A stretch of DNA of 22,509 bases from a virus: positions 1 through 22,509 of the IMG/VR virus record IMGVR_UViG_3300022074_000409; one strand, 5' to 3'. Shown piece by piece: positions 1 to 7,227 of the stretch (position 1 is its first letter; the number at the start of each line of letters is the position of its first letter). Under the pieces are notes generated by a model. The model searched no databases and had not been told where the DNA came from. It saw nothing but the letters and a program-made list of their open reading frames with translations. Made by a program: the position numbers and the translations under genes.

Positions 1-6
1 AGGCAC

Positions 7-273
7 ATGGTCATGCAAGTATTAGCATGGATGTGGTGCATAGTATTCTCTATGTACTTTGGTAGTATGTGGGTGTTTGGTATAACTGCAGTTGCTCACG
101 TGTTTCTAATAGGTGCTATTGTTTTAACTGTAGCTACGTTTGAAACTGCAAAGAGAAAGCCTACATTCTTCTTGAAGAAAGGCTATCACACACCAAGCAG
201 AAGTAGATATATGTATCACAATGGCAAGAGAATTAAGTATGATGATAATGACAAAGGTGGAGAGCATGAATAA
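7..273 (+). CDS. Small membrane protein, unknown function (start uncertain)
   Basis: I do not recognise this family. The 88-residue product has a strongly hydrophobic, Trp/Met-rich first half (about residues 4-45) that could form two membrane segments, followed by a basic, polar tail from about residue 48 rich in Lys, Arg and Tyr, probably cytoplasmic. The reading frame is open to the left edge of the window and only six bases lie upstream, so no ribosome binding site can be seen. The true start could be position 7, position 13 (a second ATG) or lie outside the window. Its stop overlaps the start of the next gene by one base (TAATG), which suggests translational coupling. That it is a gene rests on tight packing and the sensible membrane-protein composition. 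Confidence 0.6.
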   Translation: MVMQVLAWMWCIVFSMYFGSMWVFGITAVAHVFLIGAIVLTVATFETAKRKPTFFLKKGYHTPSRSRYMYHNGKRIKYDDNDKGGEHE

Positions 274-476
274 TGTATAAATACTCATTAGGAACTGAAG
301 TTCAAGGAGCAGAGTATATTCAAGGAGACCTCGTTTCAATAATGGAAGGAAAAATAATTAAAAGAAAAAAATGGAGTGGAGAAAATTGGTACACCATTGG
401 TAATTATAAATGGAATGGGGAGTATTACACTCAAGTTTATTTAGAAGATGAAGTAAAGGAGATTACACATGAATAG
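273..476 (+). CDS. Small hypothetical protein, possibly an SH3-like beta barrel
   Basis: The 67-residue product is not recognised. It is rich in alternating hydrophobic and aromatic residues (a VxGAEYIQGD stretch, then WYTIGNYKW, then YYTQVYLEDEV), which is typical of a small all-beta domain. An SH3-like barrel is a guess from pattern alone. The start overlaps the previous stop by one base and the end overlaps the next gene by eight bases, so it lies inside a translationally coupled string. No membrane segment or catalytic motif is visible. Confidence 0.6.
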   Translation: MYKYSLGTEVQGAEYIQGDLVSIMEGKIIKRKKWSGENWYTIGNYKWNGEYYTQVYLEDEVKEITHE

Positions 477-999
477 ATTTATTATAGAGAAGACACCATT
501 TGAGATATCTAAATCTCTGTGTGACCAACACGTAGTCAAGATGCCACTAGAAGAAGCACAGATGTTATGTACTGCACTATGGCATCATGCACCTGATTAT
601 GCAAAGGAACATGACTTGTACAAACCTGTACACCAAAAACATCCATGCACTCTATGGGCGATGGAGAATAGGTTAAATTATCAATGGGCATTTACTTTGT
701 ATGATGCAATGCTAGGTGAATATGGAAAGCGATATCATAAAATTCATGGTGCAAGTAAACACTATACTGCATTGTTCAATGGCATTAAGTTTGTACCTGA
801 TTGGAAAAACTTTTTAACACCACACCCACAATGTTTTAGTGGGCATGACCAACTAAAAACAAATGAGGTATTTCCTATACTAGCCTATAGAAGATTTTAT
901 ATTGTTGACAAGTCTAGATTTGCGAGATACAAGTATACAGAAAAACCAAAATGGATGGAAACAGAATTACCAACTTGGATGAAAGGAGAAGTAGCATGA
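469..999 (+). CDS. Conserved phage protein with CDxHVVKM-type N terminus, function unknown
   Basis: The 176-residue product opens with a motif I recognise as recurrent in marine phage proteins: after a short beta-like start comes C18-D-Q-H21-V-V-K24-M, then an acidic helix and a second cysteine at C34, then HPC around residues 58-60. The invariant-looking Cys, His and Lys residues suggest an enzyme or metal-binding protein, but I know no established activity and assign none. A strong ribosome binding site (AAAGGAG) lies about seven bases before the ATG. It overlaps the upstream gene by eight bases and the next start through ATGA. Confidence 0.8.
   Translation: MNRFIIEKTPFEISKSLCDQHVVKMPLEEAQMLCTALWHHAPDYAKEHDLYKPVHQKHPCTLWAMENRLNYQWAFTLYDAMLGEYGKRYHKIHGASKHYTALFNGIKFVPDWKNFLTPHPQCFSGHDQLKTNEVFPILAYRRFYIVDKSRFARYKYTEKPKWMETELPTWMKGEVA
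905..933 (+). promoter_or_regulatory. Possible weak sigma70 promoter inside the upstream gene
   Basis: An exact TTGACA at 905-910 is followed after 17 bases by TACAAG at 928-933, one base different from the TATAAG of the stronger site at 2213-2241. Transcription would start near 940 and cover the 996-1244 gene, a small membrane protein and the integrase. The -10 box matches consensus at only four of six positions, so this is a weak candidate, listed because spacing and -35 are identical to the two better sites. Confidence 0.3.
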
Positions 1000-1244
1000 C
1001 AACGATTAAACTTACAGAAGTACAAGAAGAAAGATTACTAAAACAAATTAATAATTTGAAAGATATAGTTAATAATATTAATGAGGGTATGCCTTTGGAC
1101 TACCACACAGTAGTTGAATTACCTAGCTTAGAATTTATACTAGCAGACATATTTAACTTAGAACTACCTAAGTGTGAGCATAGTTATGCAGACAGATGGA
1201 GATATTATAAATTTGTAAAAAGAGGAAAGAAAAATGTGGCATAG
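996..1244 (+). CDS. Small hypothetical protein
   Basis: The 82-residue product is unknown. The reading frame extends upstream to an ATG at 951, but I choose 996 because a strong AAAGGAG site lies about eight bases before it and it forms a four-base ATGA overlap with the stop of the preceding gene, the junction type used repeatedly here. The protein starts with a Lys/Glu-rich helical segment (residues 1-30), has a hydrophobic middle around residue 50, and ends in a basic aromatic tail. A CxH pair lies near residue 60. It overlaps the next small gene by 11 bases. A promoter may lie just upstream at 905-933. Confidence 0.7.
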   Translation: MTTIKLTEVQEERLLKQINNLKDIVNNINEGMPLDYHTVVELPSLEFILADIFNLELPKCEHSYADRWRYYKFVKRGKKNVA

Positions 1245-1353
1245 AATAATAGATTTTTTTAATGTAAATTATGGAGAAGGTACAAAGTTCGACCTCGACT
1301 ATGGTAAGCTATTAATCATAGCATTGTGTATTTACATAGCATGGAAGGTGTAA
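1234..1353 (+). CDS. Tiny single-pass membrane protein (39 aa)
   Basis: This short gene fills the only gap between the 996-1244 gene and the integrase. Its ATG at 1234 is preceded by an AGAGGAAAG ribosome binding site, and the frame closes at TAA 1351-1353, one base before the integrase ATG. The product has a polar N-terminal half and a C-terminal hydrophobic stretch (LLIIALCIYIAWKV) that could span the membrane once. No function can be assigned. Support comes from the binding site, exact fit into the gap and membrane-like composition; no homology is known to me. Confidence 0.6.
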   Translation: MWHRIIDFFNVNYGEGTKFDLDYGKLLIIALCIYIAWKV

Positions 1354-1354
1354 T

Positions 1355-2278
1355 ATGAAAATAAATAAGTTGATTGATGAGTATTATTTATCTAGTGATT
1401 TCAATATGTTATCAGATAAATCTAAAGTAGATTATAAGTATTTCTTAGGTGTCATGTCTACTACTATCATAGACACCAAAAAACTTGGCTCTGTCAATCT
1501 AACTAAATTAACAGGTGGTATGTGTAGACGTGCCTATGAAATATGGCTAAAAAGAGGTATTCCTATGGCAAACTATACTTGCTCTGTTTCACGAAGACTT
1601 TTTGGATTCGCAATGGAAATGGAGTACGCAGAGACTAACCCTTTCTCTACTTTCAAACGTAAACCAACACAACCTCGCAAAGTAGTATGGTCAAAAGACC
1701 AAGTTTGTCAATTTCTTGACTATGCTTATGCCGATTTTAAGTACAGAAGTATAGGTTTGATAGTGCAAATGGCATACGAATGGTGTCAACGAGTAGGAGA
1801 CATGCGAAATTTGAAGTTTACTTCCATAGATTTTGATAATCGTGTGTTAAATTTGCAACAATCTAAGCGAAGAGCAGTTGTACACCTACCAATTAGTGAT
1901 GAATTACTTGAAATGTTAAGTCAACAAAAGAATGACTATGGATTCCAAGAATATGTTGCACCCTGTCCAAAGGCGATTAGAGGCTCATACAAGCCTTATA
2001 CTCTTTATAGGCTGTCCAAGATAGCAAGAAGGGTTATGAGGCTCTGTGGCTTACCTAACGAGCTTAGAATAGCTGATTTACGTAGGACAGGAACTACAGA
2101 AATGGTTGAGGCAGGAGTTTCTATGGGTCAGATTATGTCTGTTACAGGTCATGCTAATCCTAATAGCGTAAAGCCTTACATGAAAAATACGTATGCTAGT
2201 GCAGAAAATGCATTGACAACTAGAAAAAATTATGGTATAAGCATTATAAATGCCGACAGGGAAAATGATATATTATGA
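1355..2278 (+). CDS. int: Tyrosine recombinase / phage integrase
   Basis: This 307-residue protein fits the tyrosine recombinase family, which cuts and rejoins DNA at att sites through a 3'-phosphotyrosine intermediate. Residues 1-105 form the core-binding SAM-like region. The catalytic part shows Arg146 in a QRVGD context matching the box I arginine, Lys171 in the beta hairpin, D241-LRR with Arg243, G265-H266, and nucleophile Tyr275 nine residues after His266. The usual His of the HxxR motif is Ala240. This is the only clear lysogeny marker in the window; no repressor, excisionase or tRNA-derived att site is visible. Its 3' end contains a promoter for the replication genes and overlaps the primase start by four bases. 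It may make the phage temperate, or may be a remnant or serve another recombination role. Confidence 0.9.
   Translation: MKINKLIDEYYLSSDFNMLSDKSKVDYKYFLGVMSTTIIDTKKLGSVNLTKLTGGMCRRAYEIWLKRGIPMANYTCSVSRRLFGFAMEMEYAETNPFSTFKRKPTQPRKVVWSKDQVCQFLDYAYADFKYRSIGLIVQMAYEWCQRVGDMRNLKFTSIDFDNRVLNLQQSKRRAVVHLPISDELLEMLSQQKNDYGFQEYVAPCPKAIRGSYKPYTLYRLSKIARRVMRLCGLPNELRIADLRRTGTTEMVEAGVSMGQIMSVTGHANPNSVKPYMKNTYASAENALTTRKNYGISIINADRENDIL
2213..2241 (+). promoter_or_regulatory. Strong sigma70-type promoter for the replication module
   Basis: TTGACA at 2213-2218, a 17-base spacer and TATAAG at 2236-2241 match the bacterial housekeeping promoter at 11 of 12 positions with optimal spacing. It lies within the last codons of the integrase gene, 34 bases upstream of the primase ATG, so a transcript would begin near 2248 and carry primase, helicase and polymerase. 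This would allow replication genes to be expressed without the integrase. The site is read directly; its activity is inferred. Confidence 0.7.
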
Positions 2279-3048
2279 ATATATATAATTATATAAATGA
2301 TTTACAGTTAGGTATAGGAGAGACTAAAAGATTATCTTGTCCTAGTTGTAATGGATACAAAACTTTTACAGTAACGAATAACATGGGTAGAATCTTGTGG
2401 AATTGCTACAAGTCTAGCTGTAAGTTATCAGGTTCAACACGTATCCACCTGTCTGTAGAAGATATAAGGGATGCCATAGACCCAAGTGTACTTGATGATG
2501 ATGTAAATGATTTTACATTGCCTGAGTACGTATTACCACATGGGGATAGACCTAGTGTCACTTCTTGGTGTGCGTCTTGGAGTATAGATATGTCCAAGAT
2601 AGAACTGTTTTATGATGTGAAAGATGACAGAGTTGTCTTTCCTATTCTCCACGATAATAAAATGGTTGATGCCACAGGAAGGGCACTAGGGTCTCGTTTA
2701 CCCAAATGGAAAAGGTATGGGAGAAATAACTTGCCTTTTACTCATGGATGTGGTAGGGTGGCAGTAGTTGTTGAGGACTGTGTGAGTGCAGTAGCAGTGG
2801 GTAATGAGGTATATGTTGGGGTAGCAGTGTTGGGTACATCATTAGCTGAGGCACATAAGAAATATCTCTCACAGTTCTCGACTGCTATAATAGCTTTAGA
2901 CCCTGATGCCTTGCCAAAGACATTAGCTTTTGCGAAAGAATTACGAGGTCATGTGAATGACGTTAAGGTACTACGAGTACAAGACGATTTAAAATACAGG
3001 AAAGAAGAAGATTATAAACAATTAGAATTATTAACCCCAAAGGAGTAA
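2275..3048 (+). CDS. DNA primase (zinc ribbon plus TOPRIM)
   Basis: The 257-residue product resembles the primase half of T7 gp4, which makes RNA primers for lagging-strand synthesis. A zinc ribbon is formed by C22-x2-C25 and C44-x4-C49. A TOPRIM core follows: a hydrophobic strand ending in VVVED with acidic E167/D168, and the second acidic motif ALDPD with D209 and D211, the usual metal-binding pair. Unlike T7, there is no fused helicase; the helicase is the separate next gene. It overlaps the integrase by an ATGA junction and ends five bases before the helicase ATG. The promoter at 2213-2241 is ideally placed to express it. Confidence 0.88.
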   Translation: MNIYNYINDLQLGIGETKRLSCPSCNGYKTFTVTNNMGRILWNCYKSSCKLSGSTRIHLSVEDIRDAIDPSVLDDDVNDFTLPEYVLPHGDRPSVTSWCASWSIDMSKIELFYDVKDDRVVFPILHDNKMVDATGRALGSRLPKWKRYGRNNLPFTHGCGRVAVVVEDCVSAVAVGNEVYVGVAVLGTSLAEAHKKYLSQFSTAIIALDPDALPKTLAFAKELRGHVNDVKVLRVQDDLKYRKEEDYKQLELLTPKE

Positions 3049-3053
3049 CCAAC

Positions 3054-4277
3054 ATGGAATTATCATTAATACGAAGTTTGATGGACAAGCCATTCTATGA
3101 CGCACATAGAGGTGCAAAGTGTCCTGACAGATTGTTTAGTAAAGATGTGCGTAAGATTAAACAGGCACTTGACCAAGCAATCAATAGATATGAGAGAACA
3201 GTTACCCCTGATGAGATAGAGGCTTTGTTTCTAGCAAATAATGCATCTATGACTACTGCACAAAAGCAGGCTTACTCATCACTGTTCAACACAATAAAGA
3301 AGGAAGTACCACTTGGAGAAGACATTGCCCAAGAGGTGCTATCCAAACTATTCCAACAAGTTGTTGGCGAGGATATTGCTAATCTTGGTTTTGATTATGT
3401 CAATGGTGTTAAGTCCTCGCTTGAGCCACTAAGAAATATTCTTGAGTTGTATGCAGATGACTTTACACCCAATCTTAATATTGAGTGGGATGACATTACT
3501 ATTGATACTCTACTTGAGAAGAATGACTTAGAGGCTAGATGGTCATTCAATATTCCAAGTCTCACACGTAAAGTTGATGGTATCAATGCAGGTCATCTTG
3601 TTGAGATAGGTGCTCGACCTAATACAGGTAAGACATCTTTCCATGCGAGTTTGATTGCTAGTCCTAATGGCTTTGCTCATCAAGGTGCAAAGTGTATCAT
3701 ACTCTGTAACGAAGAAAGTTATCACAGAGTTGGTGTACGTTACTTGACTGCATCTACAGGTATGAAGATTAGTGATATTACAAAGAATAAAGAGACAGCA
3801 CTACAAAAGTACAAGCCTGTATTTGAGAACATCAGGATTAGAGATGCATCAAACAGAGACATGGCTTGGGTTGAGAGTGTGTGCAAAGCAGAAAAGCCTG
3901 ACATACTTGTGCTTGACATGGGAGATAAGTTTGCTACTACTGCAGGATTTGCAAGGCATGATGAGGCACTCAAAGCTAATGCCATACACGCAAGGCAGAT
4001 AGCTAAGACATACAACTGTGCTGTATTGTATATGTCGCAGTTGTCAGCAGAGGCAGAAGGCAAGGTTATTCTTAACCAAGCTATGATGGAAGGCAGTCGT
4101 ACAGGTAAAGCTGCCGAGGCTGATTTGATGATATTGATAGCTAAGAATCCACAAGTAGAGGGTCAAGACGAAGAAGATGCACAGAGACATTTAAACGTAG
4201 TCAAGAATAAGTTGACAGGTTGGCATGGTACAGTTCATTGCGAACTTGATTATATAACAGCGAGGTACGAGGCATGA
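3054..4277 (+). CDS. Replicative DNA helicase, DnaB-like
   Basis: This 407-residue protein is a hexameric replicative helicase candidate of the DnaB/gp4 RecA-fold family. The N-terminal 150 residues are helical and unrecognised, replacing the usual DnaB N domain. The motor shows the DnaB-style Walker A ARPNTGKT (residues 187-194), a CNEES segment near 218-222 corresponding to the catalytic-glutamate strand, Walker B DILVLD (283-288) and a sensor YMSQLS with Gln329. A KNKLTG loop near 384-389 resembles the DnaB DNA-binding/arginine-finger end. A clear AAAGGAG site precedes the ATG. It overlaps the polymerase gene by four bases (ATGA), so primase, helicase and polymerase form one coupled unit. 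Confidence 0.9.
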   Translation: MELSLIRSLMDKPFYDAHRGAKCPDRLFSKDVRKIKQALDQAINRYERTVTPDEIEALFLANNASMTTAQKQAYSSLFNTIKKEVPLGEDIAQEVLSKLFQQVVGEDIANLGFDYVNGVKSSLEPLRNILELYADDFTPNLNIEWDDITIDTLLEKNDLEARWSFNIPSLTRKVDGINAGHLVEIGARPNTGKTSFHASLIASPNGFAHQGAKCIILCNEESYHRVGVRYLTASTGMKISDITKNKETALQKYKPVFENIRIRDASNRDMAWVESVCKAEKPDILVLDMGDKFATTAGFARHDEALKANAIHARQIAKTYNCAVLYMSQLSAEAEGKVILNQAMMEGSRTGKAAEADLMILIAKNPQVEGQDEEDAQRHLNVVKNKLTGWHGTVHCELDYITARYEA

Positions 4278-6286
4278 AGTTAACTCTTGATGTAGAGAAT
4301 ACAGTTACGCATAGAGATGGTAAGTTACATCTCGACCCATTCGAGGCTAGTAATAAGTTAGTGATGGTTGGATGTCTGACAGATAAAGGCGAAGAGTATT
4401 TGTTTAGAGATGACTTTAGTGGAGTGCAAAAGTTACTAGATGATGCTACAATCCTGATAGGACATAATATTGTACACGACTTACTGTGGTTGTGGGAGTG
4501 TGGCTTTACATACAATGGTTCTGTTTTTGATACAATGCTTGGAGAGTATGTATTGCAGAGAGGTAACAAGCAACCTCTATCGCTTGAGGCATGTGCTATT
4601 CGATATGACCTCGATACTAAAAAGCAGGATACCATGAAGGAATACTTTGCTAACAAAGTTCCTATTGATGAGATACCACCACAAGAGTTAGCAGACTATC
4701 TGTCTGCAGACTTACGTGCTACCCAAGAGTTATCTGATGTTATATATAGAAAACTCAATACTGTAGAGTATGCAAGTTTGATGAGTACAGTATTGCTTAC
4801 AAACAAAGTTGCAGTTACTCTAGCTAGAATATATCAGAATGGATTTCATGTAGATAAGGATAAGTTAGATGAAGTTCGTAGTGAGTTTGAAAAAGAGAAG
4901 TCAGATATAGAGATACGTTTAAATAGACAAGTCAAAGAGTTGATGGGAGATACACCTATCAATCTCAATAGTCCTGAGCAGATGTCTTGGGTTATCTACA
5001 GTAGAAAGCCACACGACAAGACTATGTGGGCAAACAGCTTTACTCCATACATGGATAAGTCTGACTACAGACATACCATAGAGCAAAACTCTGACATTGT
5101 GTACAAGACAAGAGCAGAGCAGTGTTCAAGTTGTGTAGGCACAGGCTACTATAGAAAGACTAGAAAAGATGGTACACCCTTTGCTAAACCTACTAAGTGT
5201 AGTGACTGTGATGCAGTTGGATATTTATTTGTACCTATTAAGGCTATTGCAGGATTAAAGTTCAATGCTCCTACTGCAAAGTGGGTTAGTGCTAATGGAT
5301 TTAGTGTAAACAAAACTAACCTAGCTATGTTACATGGTATAGCTAAACAAAAGAATATGACAGACGCAATGAACTTTCTTACGGACTTACAGAGACTATC
5401 AGCACTTGATACATACCTTTCATCTTTTGTTGAGGGTATCAACACACATATCAAGCCTGATGGTAAGCTACATGTTAGGTTGTTACAGCACCGAACTTCT
5501 ACAGGAAGATTTAGTGGTGCTGACCCTAACATGCAGAATATGCCTAGAGGTGGTACATTCCCTGTGAAGAAGGTGTTTATATCACGTTGGAAGGGTGGAC
5601 AGATACTTGAGGCAGACTTTGCTCAATTAGAGTTTAGAGTATCAGCATACCTATCACAAGACAAGATTGCTATGAAGGAGATAGAAGATGGATTTGATGT
5701 GCATAGTTATACTGCTCGTATTATTAGTGATGCAGGTGAAAAAACATCTAGGCAAGAGGCGAAGGCACACACGTTTGCTCCCTTGTATGGAGCAACAGGA
5801 TTTGGCAGGACACCTTCTCAGGCTACATATTACAAACACTTCACGGAAAAGTACAAAGGAATCGCACTATGGCATTCCAAATTGGCTAAAGAGGTTATGA
5901 ATACAGGTAAGGTTAGAATACCATCAGGCAGAGAGTTTAGTTTCCCTGATGTGGTAAGACGTAGAGATGGTTCTGTCTCTCACTTCACACAGATAAAGAA
6001 CTATCCTGTGCAGTCATTCGCTACTGCCGATATTGTACCTCTCATACTTACACATATAGCGAAGAAGTTAGAAGTATTACAATCTAAAGTTGTAAATAGT
6101 GTACACGATTCTATCGTTATCGATGTGCATCCTGATGAGATAGATACTATTATCTCTCTTGTTAAGAATATAAATGATACAATGAAAGCTCTTATAGAGC
6201 AACAGTTTGAGATATCTTTGAATGTTCCATTATTATTAGAGGCAAAAATAGGTAATAATTGGCTTGACACCAAAGACGTTTTATGA
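4274..6286 (+). CDS. polA: Family A DNA polymerase with 3'-5' exonuclease and DnaJ-like zinc insert
   Basis: The 670-residue replicative polymerase has a DnaQ-type proofreading domain at the N terminus: D6-x-E8, H64-N65 with D69, and Y142-x3-D146. Between it and the polymerase lies an insert with C284-SSC287-VGTG and C309-SDC312-DAVG, spaced like half of a DnaJ central zinc-finger domain. The polymerase part shows the GRFSGADPNMQNMPR segment (411-425), motif A D448-FAQLEFR, motif B R493-x3-K497-x3-F501-x3-Y505-G506 and motif C V610-H611-D612. Phe501 corresponds to E. coli Pol I Phe762. The acidic residue normally after the motif C aspartate is Ser613. The zinc insert is the trait I remember from phage HMO-2011. 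Its last bases contain the promoter for the next gene. Confidence 0.96.
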   Translation: MKLTLDVENTVTHRDGKLHLDPFEASNKLVMVGCLTDKGEEYLFRDDFSGVQKLLDDATILIGHNIVHDLLWLWECGFTYNGSVFDTMLGEYVLQRGNKQPLSLEACAIRYDLDTKKQDTMKEYFANKVPIDEIPPQELADYLSADLRATQELSDVIYRKLNTVEYASLMSTVLLTNKVAVTLARIYQNGFHVDKDKLDEVRSEFEKEKSDIEIRLNRQVKELMGDTPINLNSPEQMSWVIYSRKPHDKTMWANSFTPYMDKSDYRHTIEQNSDIVYKTRAEQCSSCVGTGYYRKTRKDGTPFAKPTKCSDCDAVGYLFVPIKAIAGLKFNAPTAKWVSANGFSVNKTNLAMLHGIAKQKNMTDAMNFLTDLQRLSALDTYLSSFVEGINTHIKPDGKLHVRLLQHRTSTGRFSGADPNMQNMPRGGTFPVKKVFISRWKGGQILEADFAQLEFRVSAYLSQDKIAMKEIEDGFDVHSYTARIISDAGEKTSRQEAKAHTFAPLYGATGFGRTPSQATYYKHFTEKYKGIALWHSKLAKEVMNTGKVRIPSGREFSFPDVVRRRDGSVSHFTQIKNYPVQSFATADIVPLILTHIAKKLEVLQSKVVNSVHDSIVIDVHPDEIDTIISLVKNINDTMKALIEQQFEISLNVPLLLEAKIGNNWLDTKDVL

Positions 6287-6292
6287 TATAAC
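6264..6292 (+). promoter_or_regulatory. Strong sigma70-type promoter ahead of the possible SSB gene
   Basis: TTGACA at 6264-6269, exactly 17 bases of spacer and TATAAC at 6287-6292 give an 11 of 12 consensus match. The -35 and spacer lie in the last codons and stop of the polymerase gene and the -10 is in the 35-base gap before the next gene. Transcription would begin near 6299, giving a leader of about 23 bases that carries the AAAGGAG site of the 6322 gene. This suggests that the downstream protein is needed in larger amounts than the polymerase. Confidence 0.72.
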
Positions 6293-6321
6293 AATAAAAC
6301 TTTTAGAAAGGAGAATTACAT

Positions 6322-7227
6322 ATGAGTAATTTAGTTACAATAGATACTAACAATTATAATGCTATGGCTAAGGCAATGGGTATTGCTAATGAAGGCACTA
6401 GCAGTGATGGGAAGACAAACAATCTTCCTAGACTAAAGATTAATCATTCACCTATTATGGGAGAGGCAGAGGTCAATGGTAAGAATGTTAATGTAGAAGT
6501 AGTAGAAGGTGGAACGTATAAGTTAGATGTTCCTGATGAGAATATCTTTTACTCTAAGTCAGCTAAGATAAGACCCTTTGTACAAAGATTTATGTATAAA
6601 AGATTTGTGAAGAATATGTCTGCAAAGGCAGGAGACCCTATGGGTATTTATCATAAGACTATTATGGCTGATAATCTTAATATTGATTTGAAAGATAATC
6701 AAGGTGGTTTCAACTGTGGTAAACCTTCAGGTTGGATAAAAGACTTTCAGGCTTTACCTGTAGCCACACAGGATTTGATAAAGCAAATCAAACGTGTTCG
6801 TGTTATCTTTGGTACTATCGAGTTAGATAAACCTACAGATGAAAAGGGTAACTCTTTAGATACAAGTGCTCATCCTTTTATATGGGAGATAGATAATAGA
6901 GATGCCTTCAAGACTTTGGGTATTCCTTTTGCTAAGTTAGCACAGATGAAGAAGTTACCTGTTCAGCATACGATAGCTTTGAATACTGAAGAAAGAAAGC
7001 TACCAAATGGTAATTGTTTTTATCTACCTACAGCTAGTCTCGATTTGATTAATGCTGTTACTCTCGATGACAAAGACCAAGAGATGTTTTCTAATTTTAT
7101 TTCTTGGATTGAGAACTACAATTCATACATAATCAATGAGTGGGATATGAAAGCAAAGGATGATATCAGTAAAGATGATATGCAGACTGTAGATGAGTTT
7201 ATTGATATTGATGATGAGGTAGCTTAA
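6322..7227 (+). CDS. Possible single-stranded DNA-binding protein (acidic tail)
   Basis: I do not recognise the 301-residue sequence with certainty. It is soluble, has Lys/Arg and aromatic residues in its centre (about 85-130) and ends in a markedly acidic tail (D-E-F-I-D-I-D-D-E-V-A), as in single-strand-binding proteins of the T7 gp2.5 and bacterial SSB types, which use the tail to contact replication partners. Position supports this: directly after the polymerase, behind its own strong promoter and an AAAGGAG site, and one base into the recombination nuclease gene. A general replication accessory or recombination mediator is the main alternative. No catalytic motif is visible. Confidence 0.72.
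   Translation: MSNLVTIDTNNYNAMAKAMGIANEGTSSDGKTNNLPRLKINHSPIMGEAEVNGKNVNVEVVEGGTYKLDVPDENIFYSKSAKIRPFVQRFMYKRFVKNMSAKAGDPMGIYHKTIMADNLNIDLKDNQGGFNCGKPSGWIKDFQALPVATQDLIKQIKRVRVIFGTIELDKPTDEKGNSLDTSAHPFIWEIDNRDAFKTLGIPFAKLAQMKKLPVQHTIALNTEERKLPNGNCFYLPTASLDLINAVTLDDKDQEMFSNFISWIENYNSYIINEWDMKAKDDISKDDMQTVDEFIDIDDEVA

Noticed and set aside
951-998. Upstream ATG at 951 as start of the gene ending at 1244
   Set aside because: No ribosome binding site in place and a 49-base overlap; ATG 996 has AAAGGAG and an ATGA junction.
1000-2300. attP or tRNA fragment near the integrase
   Set aside because: I looked for a TTCGANTC-like T-arm or CCA-ended tRNA 3' piece and saw none; the site may lie outside the window.
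3913-3941. TTGACA inside the helicase gene as a promoter
   Set aside because: No TANAAN at 16-18 bases. The TTGACA sites in the helicase 3' end, reductase and nuclease-like genes (near 4213, 10646, 11399) also lack a -10.
3740-4063. 107-codon minus-strand frame opposite the helicase gene
   Set aside because: It lies wholly inside a clear helicase gene, has no known motifs and reads like a shadow of its codons.
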